A stretch of 59,300 bases of DNA from Prochlorococcus sp. AG-409-K04 (GTDB lineage Bacteria > Cyanobacteriota > Cyanobacteriia > PCC-6307 > Cyanobiaceae), in contig QCKE01000008.1 of the NCBI GenBank assembly GCA_003215555.1, positions 1 to 59,300 of the forward strand. Reading direction: 5' to 3'. Both the position numbers and the translations under genes were made by a program. Of this stretch, positions 34,404 to 42,349 are shown piece by piece. Numbering within the stretch: the stretch's first letter is position 1; each line of letters starts with the position of its first letter. Below the pieces are notes generated by a model. The model did no database searches. It was not told the DNA's origin and saw nothing but the letters and a program-made list of their open reading frames with translations.

Positions 34404-36017
34404 TTAATCATTATCCACATATATCCATCCAACAATATTTTGGGTTAAAAGTAATTCCGAGAACTTGGATTCTAATTCACTATATTTAATACTTCCCGAC
34501 CATGCTATTAACAACTTTTTAGCACAAGAATTAACCTCATTAACATTACTTGAACAAATAACACTTCTTTCTTTCAAGGATCTTTTAAAATATTCTACAA
34601 TACCTTTAATTTCATCAGGTAAAGATTTAGAAAGAGGAACTAATCCAATACTTTCATTATAATCAGTATCTAATAATTGACTAACTATCAGATCTACTTT
34701 ATTATCCCATTCGTCTTTTGTTTTTACCGATAAAATTGTTAGTAGGGGAAATGGTATTTTTCTTTTAAAATCTTTAACCCTAAAAATAATTCCTGTCTTC
34801 AAGTCAATTAAAAATGAAATCAAAGAACCAGCAAATAATCCACCAGCTAGGCCAAATATCGCTAACTTTTTCTTATGCGGAGACACTTGTGTATCAAACA
34901 CAGTTGGATCTGAAATCAATTCCCAAGGTCGTGATTGCCTTGCTTTTTCCAATTTCAACGCATCTAATTGCCCCTCTAATTTTTGCAAAAGTGCTTCATC
35001 TCTAATTGCAGTTCTTTTTAGTTCACGATATTTAAAAACAATATCTCTTGGTCTAGTTAATGAATTTTTTAAGGATTCTATTTGCAATTTTAAATTCTTT
35101 ATTATTTCAGAGTTCGGCTTAAGAAGTGCAGATTTTGCAACTAGTGTTGCTTCGAGTTCATTTAACTTCTTGTAATGCGATGCGTAACGAATTTTTGTAT
35201 TATTTACTGAATTTCCTTTAAAAGAGTTCTGGTTTACTAAATTAACAATATTGCCTCGATCATCAAAATCTAAACTATTAATTTGAGATTCTAAACCTGA
35301 AGACAATCCGTCTTGAGGGAAAGGTATACCATCTTGAGACCCTAAAGAGTTTTTTAAAGAAAAGGATTGCAATGCCTTCATAGAATTTGTTGATTTAATT
35401 TTTATTTTATCTAATTGAGTTTCAATATATTTAATACCTTGATCTATACCTTGTTTTCTATCCCTACCTGAATATTCCTGATATGCCTTTGAAATATTAT
35501 TTAAAACTGGAATAATTGAACTTTTATTATTATCTTGATATGAAATAGTTAATACTGAAGTATCTTCTCCTAAGGAAATATTCAATTGATTCTCAAACCA
35601 TTTTCTATAAGTCCATCTAGAAGTATCTTCTCCACTTGATTTCTTTTTATTTTTCACATAATCATATACTGGCTTTAGAACAGAAGGACTTTCTAGAATT
35701 TTAACTTCTGTCTCCAAGCTAGAACTTTGGGACATATTTTTAAAAGAACTAAAAGCTACATTTCCTTGCAACTTATCAAGTATAGAATTACCTTTCGTAT
35801 CTCCTTCTAAAACAATTTGAAATTCTCCTTCCCAAATAGGCTTTGCTATAAATCCATAAAGTATTGAGAAAATTGTTGTCGAAATAGCACAAAATAATAT
35901 TATATTTTTGTGCCTAATAGAAGATAAAAAGTAAGCTTCCAAATCTATATCTTTTTCCTCTTCAAAATCATCAAAGGAATTATTATCTGAAGAATACTGA
36001 GAATACATTTTTGCCAT
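34404..36017 (-). CDS. Wzc/Wzz-like polysaccharide chain-length protein without kinase motif
   Basis: This protein of about 537 residues has a short cytoplasmic N-terminus, a membrane span near 38-56, a long periplasmic coiled-coil region, and a second span near 390-410, as in polysaccharide co-polymerases. Roughly 120 cytoplasmic residues follow, but no Walker A, Walker B or Tyr-rich tail of BY-kinases is seen. The family controls chain length and assembles with Wza. I choose the ATG at 36017, overlapping the Wza-like gene's TGA by one base (TGATG). The C-terminal part (VPLSKSLPDEIKGIVEYF) may be a relic of the kinase fold. Confidence 0.83.
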   Translation of the reverse strand: MAKMYSQYSSDNNSFDDFEEEKDIDLEAYFLSSIRHKNIILFCAISTTIFSILYGFIAKPIWEGEFQIVLEGDTKGNSILDKLQGNVAFSSFKNMSQSSSLETEVKILESPSVLKPVYDYVKNKKKSSGEDTSRWTYRKWFENQLNISLGEDTSVLTISYQDNNKSSIIPVLNNISKAYQEYSGRDRKQGIDQGIKYIETQLDKIKIKSTNSMKALQSFSLKNSLGSQDGIPFPQDGLSSGLESQINSLDFDDRGNIVNLVNQNSFKGNSVNNTKIRYASHYKKLNELEATLVAKSALLKPNSEIIKNLKLQIESLKNSLTRPRDIVFKYRELKRTAIRDEALLQKLEGQLDALKLEKARQSRPWELISDPTVFDTQVSPHKKKLAIFGLAGGLFAGSLISFLIDLKTGIIFRVKDFKRKIPFPLLTILSVKTKDEWDNKVDLIVSQLLDTDYNESIGLVPLSKSLPDEIKGIVEYFKRSLKERSVICSSNVNEVNSCAKKLLIAWSGSIKYSELESKFSELLLTQNIVGWIYVDND

Positions 36018-37204
36018 CAATTCAAATCAAATAATTTATAAAGTGTATAAGATGTAACTGCTGGAGCTGTTACCTTAGTAATAATATCAGTGGTTATTCC
36101 AAAAAATGATTGTTTGACATTTATTATATCTCCCTCTATCAATTGTGGATTTTGATAGCTATTTATTTCTGCTTTTTCATTAAAGTTAAACTCCCTACGA
36201 TCAATCTCACCGTCACCTCCAAAACGTAAGAATTGTAATCTGCCGCTCAACAATTCCATACCTCCTGCTAATGCTATTGCCTGAGTCAAGGAAGAACCAT
36301 GAGGTAATTTAACAATCCCTGGATTTCTTACATTACCACTCACAAAAACTTGAAGTGTGTCAGGACTTAGATTTGAATCTCTTGCATAAGCTATCTGCTT
36401 ATTGATTGGTTCGCTACTTTTAGAAATTTTTATTGTATCTCCATCAAAAATCCTAATATTTTGACTTTGATCACCTTCAGTAAATAAATCCATAAATCTT
36501 ACTGAAGACTTCACCTTCCCTCCTCCAAAACTTTTTGGATTATTTCTAATTACTTCCACATTTGAAAGGCTAGAATAAGGGGTAACTCCCTGAGCTGATC
36601 GAATGGCATCAAAAAGTGAAGGGAAAAGAACTAATCTATTTGAATTGGCAATTGTACTTTCAATATTGATACCCTGAGGGCTCACAATACTGCCACTTAA
36701 GCTAGAAAAACCTGAATTCAAGTTAGGATTATTTGAAGAGGGATCTAATTTAGTAACGCCTTTTAAAACATAAAAACCTGGCCTAACTACTTCCCCAGCA
36801 ACGTAAACTCTCACTGGTCTATAATTGATAATACGAAGATATAAGTTAGGCGATTTTACAAAAATATTATATTTTTCAAGTAAAATATTGCGCAATTCAT
36901 CTAAAGTCAGTCCTTCTGCATACACATCCTCAAGCTGAGGAAGTAAAAGAAATCCATCGGGTCCAATAGTAAAATTCCCTGAAAGCTCTGGTAGAGCAGT
37001 AAGATTAACTAGAAGAGTATCTCCAGCTCCTAATATATATACATTTGCCAGGCTCTTCCTAGATGCCTCAATTTTTGCATTCTCTTGCTTATATTCAGTA
37101 GAAGCACGAGCTGATATCCCAAAAGGGCATAAAAATATACCAACCAACAAAATTCTGCTAATTCTATGAAAAGATTTTTTTAAATTAGCTTTAAAACAAA
37201 ACAT
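36017..37204 (-). CDS. Wza-like polysaccharide export outer-membrane protein
   Basis: The 395-residue protein carries an N-terminal signal peptide, basic residues then a hydrophobic core ending near AxA at 31-34. No obvious lipobox Cys follows, unlike E. coli Wza. The export domain begins YILGAGDTLLVNL, continues GPDGFLLLPQLEDVYAEG, and two SLBB-type repeats follow, VRVYVAGEVVRPGFYVL and LQVFVSGNVRNPGIVKL. The family forms the channel that secretes capsule or exopolysaccharide across the outer membrane. It is coupled to the Wzc-like gene downstream, and together they point to export of a high-molecular-weight glycan. Confidence 0.9.
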   Translation of the reverse strand: MFCFKANLKKSFHRISRILLVGIFLCPFGISARASTEYKQENAKIEASRKSLANVYILGAGDTLLVNLTALPELSGNFTIGPDGFLLLPQLEDVYAEGLTLDELRNILLEKYNIFVKSPNLYLRIINYRPVRVYVAGEVVRPGFYVLKGVTKLDPSSNNPNLNSGFSSLSGSIVSPQGINIESTIANSNRLVLFPSLFDAIRSAQGVTPYSSLSNVEVIRNNPKSFGGGKVKSSVRFMDLFTEGDQSQNIRIFDGDTIKISKSSEPINKQIAYARDSNLSPDTLQVFVSGNVRNPGIVKLPHGSSLTQAIALAGGMELLSGRLQFLRFGGDGEIDRREFNFNEKAEINSYQNPQLIEGDIINVKQSFFGITTDIITKVTAPAVTSYTLYKLFDLN

Positions 37205-37676
37205 CTTTTCAAATTAATTAAATTACAAACATTTTAAAGATTGTACAGCATACTTCACCTTAAAGACAAAAGCAAGCTAATAATTTTTATGTATATCATC
37301 TTCAACTAAAATTTAGCAAGTTAAATTTTTCTAGGAATTAGAATAAATTCAAAAATATATTCGTACAGATGAAATAAAAGTCCTTTAAAAATTCTCAATA
37401 AAAAATAAAATTAGGATTACATATCTAAGAAAAAATTGTATATATTAGAAGAATCTGTAATGTTTATCTAACGGGAAAAAGCTATACGTTTCTAGCAAAT
37501 TACAAACAATATTTAATATTATTATCTCTACTAATTTGAGTTAAAGTCAAATCATATATATAGAAATCAAAAACAATTTCTTCAGAGTCATTCTTTTTTA
37601 TTAATTACAAAATTTCTTTAAGTTTTAAATTTGGTTAGCCAATAATAATCAACCTTAATACAATGTTGGGTTTTTA
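37205..37676. other. Gap of about 470 bases upstream of the Wza-like gene
   Basis: The stretch is strongly A+T-rich and I see no coding frame with a start and family resemblance on either strand. It must contain the leftward promoter of the Wza-Wzc operon and any terminator for the tRNA gene, but no element stands out by eye. Confidence 0.5.
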
Positions 37677-37749
37677 TGGAGCCAAGGAGACTCGAACTCC
37701 TGACCCCCTGCATGCCATGCAGGTGCTCTACCAGCTGAGCTATGGCCCC
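37677..37749 (-). tRNA. tRNA-Ala (anticodon GGC)
   Basis: The 73-base gene folds into a standard cloverleaf. The acceptor GGGGCCA pairs with TGGCTCC, with one G:T pair. The D arm is GCTCAGCTGGTAGAGC, the anticodon stem CCTGC/GCAGG encloses loop ATGGCAT with anticodon GGC, and the T arm carries GGAGTTCGAGTCTCC. The discriminator is A, and the 3' CCA is not encoded. The GGC anticodon reads GCC and GCU alanine codons. It lies between the glycan-export genes and the UDP-xylose operon, and has its own promoter. Confidence 0.97.
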
Positions 37750-37795
37750 AATTCGTTGACATCTACAGTAAAAAAACTTGTGAGGCAACATAGCT

Positions 37796-37824
37796 ATTAT
37801 ATCTTGAGTCTAGTCATAGATCAA
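37796..37824 (-). promoter_or_regulatory. Sigma-70-type promoter for the tRNA-Ala gene
   Basis: On the minus strand a perfect -10 box TATAAT (37801-37796) is preceded by a -35-like TTGATC (37824-37819) with an exact 17-base spacer. Transcription would start near 37789, about 40 bases ahead of the tRNA 5' end at 37749. The strength of the -10 box suits a highly expressed stable RNA gene. Confidence 0.65.
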
Positions 37825-38089
37825 TTTCAAGAACAGACTTTGTAAACGGTAAATTATTTTCAACTCTTTACCGTTTGAGCTTTCTTCTCAGAAGAAAATA
37901 TGTTTTTCGGTAGAATTTTAGGAATTTCATATATCCCTAAATCAACTTTTATATATGGTTTTCAACTAGTTTTTTGTAGATAAATGTAAAATTATTTTAT
38001 TGTTAACTTTAGGCAGAAATCAATCTTTCCGTATCTAAATTTTCCAAAATGTCTTAAAATATAAATTAAACTAGAAACAAGAAATCACC
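37825..38089. other. Intergenic region upstream of the UDP-xylose operon
   Basis: The stretch separates the minus-strand tRNA-Ala promoter from the plus-strand decarboxylase gene. A TAAAAT at about 38055 could be a rightward -10 box, but no convincing -35 partner is evident. I see no coding frame. Confidence 0.35.
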
Positions 38090-39016
38090 TTGAAGCATTT
38101 AGTGACTGGAGGAGCAGGGTTCGTAGGGTCACATTTAATAGATGAACTTATGAAATCAAATGAAAGTGTAATTTGCCTTGATAATTTTTGCACAGGGAGC
38201 TTGGAAAATATTAAATCATGGATAGGTAATCCAAATTTCCAACTAATTGAACATGATGTTATTAACCCTATTAGTTTAGATGTTGATAAAATCTGGCATT
38301 TAGCATGTCCTGCTTCTCCTAAACATTATCAAGACAATCCTATAAGGACAGCAAAAACCAACTTTTTAGGAACAATTAATATGCTAGGAATAGCGAAGAA
38401 AACAAATGCAAGATTATTATTTGCAAGCACAAGTGAAATATATGGGAACCCCGACGTACATCCCCAGCATGAAAATTACAATGGATCTGTAAATCCAAAT
38501 GAAATTAGAGGTTGTTATAAGGAAGGAAAAAGGATTGCAGAATCACTTTGTTACGATTATCAACGAATTCATAATACAGAAGTGCGTATAGCCAGAATAT
38601 TTAATAGTTATGGCCCACGTATGTTGCCAAATGATGGAAGGGTTGTGTGTAATTTTATTTTTCAATCATTAAATAATCAACCTTTAACTATTTACGGTAA
38701 TGGTTCGCAAACAAGATCATTTTGTTATATCAGTGATCTTATTCAAGGTCTTATTAAACTAATGTCCTCAAATTATAGTAAGCCCATAAATCTAGGTAGT
38801 AATCAGGAAATCTCTATTCTGGAATTATCAAATTTAATACTTAAAAAAATAAACTCAGACCCAGGCATATGTTATATGCCCGAAATTCAAGATGATCCAA
38901 AACGTAGAAAGCCAGATATTACACTTGCAAAAAAAGAGCTTAAATGGATGCCTTTAATTGATATTGACCAAGGCCTGAACAATACAATTAATTATTTTAT
39001 AAAAATGTATATGTAA
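38090..39016 (+). CDS. uxs: UDP-glucuronate decarboxylase (UDP-xylose synthase)
   Basis: The 308-residue extended SDR converts UDP-GlcA to UDP-xylose. GGAGFVGSHL lies at 7-16, the region HLACPASPKHYQDNP is characteristic of UXS, STSEIYGNP follows, and YKEGKR holds the catalytic Tyr/Lys. RIARIFNSYGPRM and DDPKRRKPDI near the end also fit. The start must be TTG at 38090, since a TAG lies six codons upstream and the nucleotide-binding strand begins three residues later. The TAA overlaps the ATG of the UDP-glucose dehydrogenase by one base, so both steps of the UDP-glucose to UDP-xylose route are coupled. Confidence 0.94.
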   Translation: MKHLVTGGAGFVGSHLIDELMKSNESVICLDNFCTGSLENIKSWIGNPNFQLIEHDVINPISLDVDKIWHLACPASPKHYQDNPIRTAKTNFLGTINMLGIAKKTNARLLFASTSEIYGNPDVHPQHENYNGSVNPNEIRGCYKEGKRIAESLCYDYQRIHNTEVRIARIFNSYGPRMLPNDGRVVCNFIFQSLNNQPLTIYGNGSQTRSFCYISDLIQGLIKLMSSNYSKPINLGSNQEISILELSNLILKKINSDPGICYMPEIQDDPKRRKPDITLAKKELKWMPLIDIDQGLNNTINYFIKMYM

Positions 39017-40446
39017 TGACTAAAGAAATAAAAAATATTTGCTGTATTGGTGCAGGTTATGTTGGAGGTCCAACAATGGCAGTAATAGCCGAACAATGTC
39101 CTTTTTTAGAAATTAATGTCGTAGACATTAATGAGAACCGTATATCCCTTTGGAATGATCCTGATCTCACCAATCTTCCAATATATGAACCCGGTCTTAA
39201 GAAAATAATAAAAAAGTGTAGAGGTAAAAATCTACACTTTTCTACAGAACTGGAAAACAATATACGTAATGCAGATATGATTTTTATATCTGTTAATACA
39301 CCAGTCAAAAAAACAGGGATAGGAGCTGGGCAAGCAAGTGATTTAAAGTGGATAGAAGCTTGTGCAAGACAAATAGCTGAACATGCAATAGGTCATACAA
39401 TAGTTATAGAAAAGAGCACGTTACCTGTTAAAACAGCTTTAACGATTAAAGATATTCTTGGTGGTTCAGTAAACAAAGATTATCAAAAAAAAATTGGTCA
39501 AAAAACTTTCTCGATTTTATCTAATCCAGAATTCTTAGCTGAAGGTACTGCTATTAATGATCTAAAAAATCCAGACAGGGTCCTAATAGGTGGGGAAGAT
39601 GAAATTGCAGTAGAAGCTCTTATTAAAATATATTTAAATTGGGTAGATAGAAGAAAAATATTTACAACAGATTTATGGAGTTCTGAATTATCAAAACTAA
39701 TAGCAAATGCTTTCCTTGCTCAGAGAATTAGCTCCATAAATTCCGTTTCAGCAATTTGTGAATCTACAGGAGCTGATGTGAATGATGTAGCATTAGCTGT
39801 AGGAATGGATAAAAGAATAGGCCCTCATTTCTTAAATTCTGGTCCAGGTTTTGGAGGCAGTTGTTTTAAGAAGGATATTTTAAATTTAGTATATATATGT
39901 GATCACTATGGTCTTAATGAAGTTTCAGCATACTGGCAAAAAGTAGTTGAAATAAATGACTGGCAACAAAAAAGAATTTCAAATATTATTGTAAAAAATT
40001 TATATGGAACTATTTCAGGAAAAAAAATTGGTATATTTGGATTTTCTTTTAAAGCAAATACTAATGATACTAGAGAGTCACCATCTATAAAAATATGCAA
40101 AGCTCTTCTAGAAGAAGGTGCCAATCTATATATTTATGATCCAAAGGTGAGTGCTAATCAAATTGAAACTGATCTTGATAAAAAAGAAAATAAATTAGAA
40201 TTAACAACTAATAATCTTGAAGGAACATGGTCAAGCTCTAATACAATTGACAATACTGCAAAAGGTGCAGATGCCTTAGTTTTCCTTACTGATTGGAAAG
40301 AATTCCAACATATTGATTGGAGCAATATAGCAAAAGTTATGAGGTCTCCATCCTGGGTATTTGACACAAGATCAATTTGTGATTTAGAAAAAGCAAAATC
40401 TTTTGGAATAAATATTTGGAGGATTGGTTTTAGTGCAATGATTTAA
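39016..40446 (+). CDS. ugd: UDP-glucose 6-dehydrogenase, animal-type
   Basis: The 476-residue enzyme oxidises UDP-glucose to UDP-glucuronate. It starts with NAD motif CIGAGYVGGPTMAVIA, as in the longer eukaryotic-like branch, and has FISVNTPVKKTG, VIEKSTLPVKTA, NPEFLAEGTAI and the active-site Cys in GPGFGGSCFKKDILN. The C-terminal lobe holds FGFSFKANTNDTRESPS. It is longer than the usual bacterial Ugd. The TAATG overlap with the decarboxylase gene indicates an operon whose product is UDP-xylose, probably a donor for the surface glycan. Confidence 0.95.
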   Translation: MTKEIKNICCIGAGYVGGPTMAVIAEQCPFLEINVVDINENRISLWNDPDLTNLPIYEPGLKKIIKKCRGKNLHFSTELENNIRNADMIFISVNTPVKKTGIGAGQASDLKWIEACARQIAEHAIGHTIVIEKSTLPVKTALTIKDILGGSVNKDYQKKIGQKTFSILSNPEFLAEGTAINDLKNPDRVLIGGEDEIAVEALIKIYLNWVDRRKIFTTDLWSSELSKLIANAFLAQRISSINSVSAICESTGADVNDVALAVGMDKRIGPHFLNSGPGFGGSCFKKDILNLVYICDHYGLNEVSAYWQKVVEINDWQQKRISNIIVKNLYGTISGKKIGIFGFSFKANTNDTRESPSIKICKALLEEGANLYIYDPKVSANQIETDLDKKENKLELTTNNLEGTWSSSNTIDNTAKGADALVFLTDWKEFQHIDWSNIAKVMRSPSWVFDTRSICDLEKAKSFGINIWRIGFSAMI

Positions 40447-40694
40447 ATGTTTTAGCATTTTATATTGATTAAAAAAATGAATTTTCAACAATTTTAGCTA
40501 ACTCATTATCTCCTGAATTTAATTTGCATCTAAAGAATAATAGTTAGTCTTAAATATTTTATATATTAAAAGAATTACTAATTATAATTTTATTCATTAA
40601 AATCAAATACTCCTAATCAACTTCAAAAAGCATTAAGAAGATGGATAGAGTTAATTAATCAAAAAAAATAATTTGCTTATTAACTTCCCAAAAA

Positions 40695-41303
40695 TCAAGT
40701 CTGTCTCCATACAGCAAGAAGCCTACCTTGTATATGAACATCTCGAGCATCCAACTCAATAGGTTCATATGCTGGATTTGCTGCTTCTAATCGCACCAAG
40801 GGACCTTCACGAAAAAAATGTTTCAAAGTCGTTCCAGCACCAGCTACCATTGCACTAACTACTGTCCCATTCTTAATTCTTGATGGTTCATTTACTGGTT
40901 CCATCAAAACCATATCTCCATCAGCAATATATGAATCAATCATAGAATCCCCATTAACTGTTAATGCGAATAATCCTTTGGTTTTTAAAACAGAATTCAG
41001 ATCAAGCGTTTCTTGTATGTCATCAAAGGTTTCAACCAAACCACCTGCTGCAACTGCCCCCAAAACAGGTACACCTGACAAGGCCTCTTCTACAAGTTGC
41101 AACGTTCTTGCTTGACCTTCTTTCCATTTTATCCAACCTTTTTCCTGAAGATGCTTTAATCGACTTTGAATTGGAGCAGGAGATCTCAATCCCATTGCTT
41201 CCATCATTTGCCTAATAGAAGGACTATGTTGATAAGTCCCAACATAATCTGAAATCCAATCATAAAGTTCTTGCTGAGCAGGTGTTAGAGACTGACCAGG
41301 CAT
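40695..41303 (-). CDS. lexA: LexA repressor
   Basis: The 202-residue protein has an N-terminal winged helix (LTPAQQELYDWISDYV, then SIRQMMEAMG) that binds operators and a C-terminal S24 peptidase domain. The self-cleavage bond A86-G87 lies in GAVAAGG, the catalytic Ser is S120 in NGDSM, and the Lys is K161 in TTLKHF, so RecA-stimulated autocleavage should work. It represses DNA-damage genes. A palindromic site matching the cyanobacterial SOS box lies 30 bases upstream, which suggests autoregulation. It is downstream of argF on the same strand. Confidence 0.96.
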   Translation of the reverse strand: MPGQSLTPAQQELYDWISDYVGTYQHSPSIRQMMEAMGLRSPAPIQSRLKHLQEKGWIKWKEGQARTLQLVEEALSGVPVLGAVAAGGLVETFDDIQETLDLNSVLKTKGLFALTVNGDSMIDSYIADGDMVLMEPVNEPSRIKNGTVVSAMVAGAGTTLKHFFREGPLVRLEAANPAYEPIELDARDVHIQGRLLAVWRQT

Positions 41304-41333
41304 TTACCCCTCCACTAATTTTGTTTATCGATT

Positions 41334-41347
41334 AATACATATGTACC
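41334..41347. promoter_or_regulatory. Candidate LexA operator (SOS box)
   Basis: The site AATACATATGTACC contains a perfect 10-base palindrome and matches 13 of 14 positions of the published Anabaena LexA consensus RGTAC-N3-DGTWCB. It lies 30 bases before the lexA start, where an autoregulatory operator would be expected. Binding is inferred from position and consensus. Confidence 0.55.
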
Positions 41348-41371
41348 TAAAGATTAAGTTTTACGCAAGCC

Positions 41372-42322
41372 TCAAAGACCTCCCAATAAAGTTGCCAATA
41401 AAGCTTGCTGAACGTGCAATCTATTTTCAGCCTGATCAAATACACGACTTGATTTACCCTCTAAAACCTTTTCCGTAATTTCTTCTCCTCTATGTGCAGG
41501 CAAACAGTGCAAAATTATAGCCTCCTTATCAAGGTGATTTAACAAACGGTCGTCAACAACAAAATCCTTGAAGACTATTTTTCGGTGATCTTTCTCTTCC
41601 TCTTGCCCCATAGAAGCCCAAACATCCGTATAGATTACATTTGCTTTATCAACTGCTTCAAAAGGATCATTGAAAACTTCAATGCTTGTGCCTTGCAAAG
41701 CCATTGATCTTGCTTTTTCTTGAATAGAAACCTCTGGCTCAAATCCTTTTGGGCAGGCCGCTGAGACATTTACTCCAAAGAGAGCGCCGCAAAGCATTAA
41801 AGAATGAAGAACATTATTTCCATCACCTACATAACTAAGTTTTAAACCATTCAGATCACCAAAAACCTCTTGCATAGTTAAAAAATCTGCAAGTGATTGG
41901 CAAGGATGTTCTAAATCAGTTAAAGCATTAATTACAGGAATTGAAGCCCAATGAGCATAATCAATTATTTCGCTATGACTAAAGGTTCTTATAGCCAAAG
42001 CATCACAGTAACGACTTAAAACTCTTGCTGTATCTTTCATAGGCTCCCCTCTTCCCAGCTGAGAGGAATCAATATCAAGGTTAATTGTTTGACCTCCCAA
42101 CCTTGCCATTGCTACTTGAAAGCTAACTCTTGTTCTTGTGGAAGGCTTGTTAAAGATTAATCCTAAAACTCTGTTTCCAAGATCAATTCGTCTTTCTTCC
42201 TTTTTTAATTCAAGAGATAGTTGAAGAAGAGCTTTTAACTGAGACGAATTAAAATCGGATGAAGAAAGGTAATCTGTACCTTTCAGATTTGATAACTCCT
42301 TAGATACAGATTGATTAATCAT
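41372..42322 (-). CDS. argF: Ornithine carbamoyltransferase
   Basis: The 316-residue enzyme joins carbamoyl phosphate and ornithine to give citrulline in arginine synthesis. The carbamoyl-phosphate loop STRTRVSFQ lies in KPSTRTR, the ornithine-side motif is HPCQSLADF, and the catalytic Cys is in LHCLPAHRGEE. SLMLCGALFG follows the GDGNNV strand. Length and start (ATG) are typical. It stands directly after ftsH on the same strand and before lexA, an arrangement without clear functional logic but normal for compact core regions. Confidence 0.97.
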   Translation of the reverse strand: MINQSVSKELSNLKGTDYLSSSDFNSSQLKALLQLSLELKKEERRIDLGNRVLGLIFNKPSTRTRVSFQVAMARLGGQTINLDIDSSQLGRGEPMKDTARVLSRYCDALAIRTFSHSEIIDYAHWASIPVINALTDLEHPCQSLADFLTMQEVFGDLNGLKLSYVGDGNNVLHSLMLCGALFGVNVSAACPKGFEPEVSIQEKARSMALQGTSIEVFNDPFEAVDKANVIYTDVWASMGQEEEKDHRKIVFKDFVVDDRLLNHLDKEAIILHCLPAHRGEEITEKVLEGKSSRVFDQAENRLHVQQALLATLLGGL

Positions 42323-42349
42323 TGTTAGATGAATTCAAAATAAAACATC

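Noticed and set aside
37663-37845. Plus-strand open frame of 60 codons across the tRNA gene
   Set aside because: It is the antisense read of tRNA-Ala and its promoter; no protein family resemblance.
40588-40671. Coding-like stretch encoding NTPNQLQKALRRWIELINQ between ugd and lexA
   Set aside because: No usable start codon exists in the frame after the upstream TAA, so at most it is a gene remnant; too short to call.
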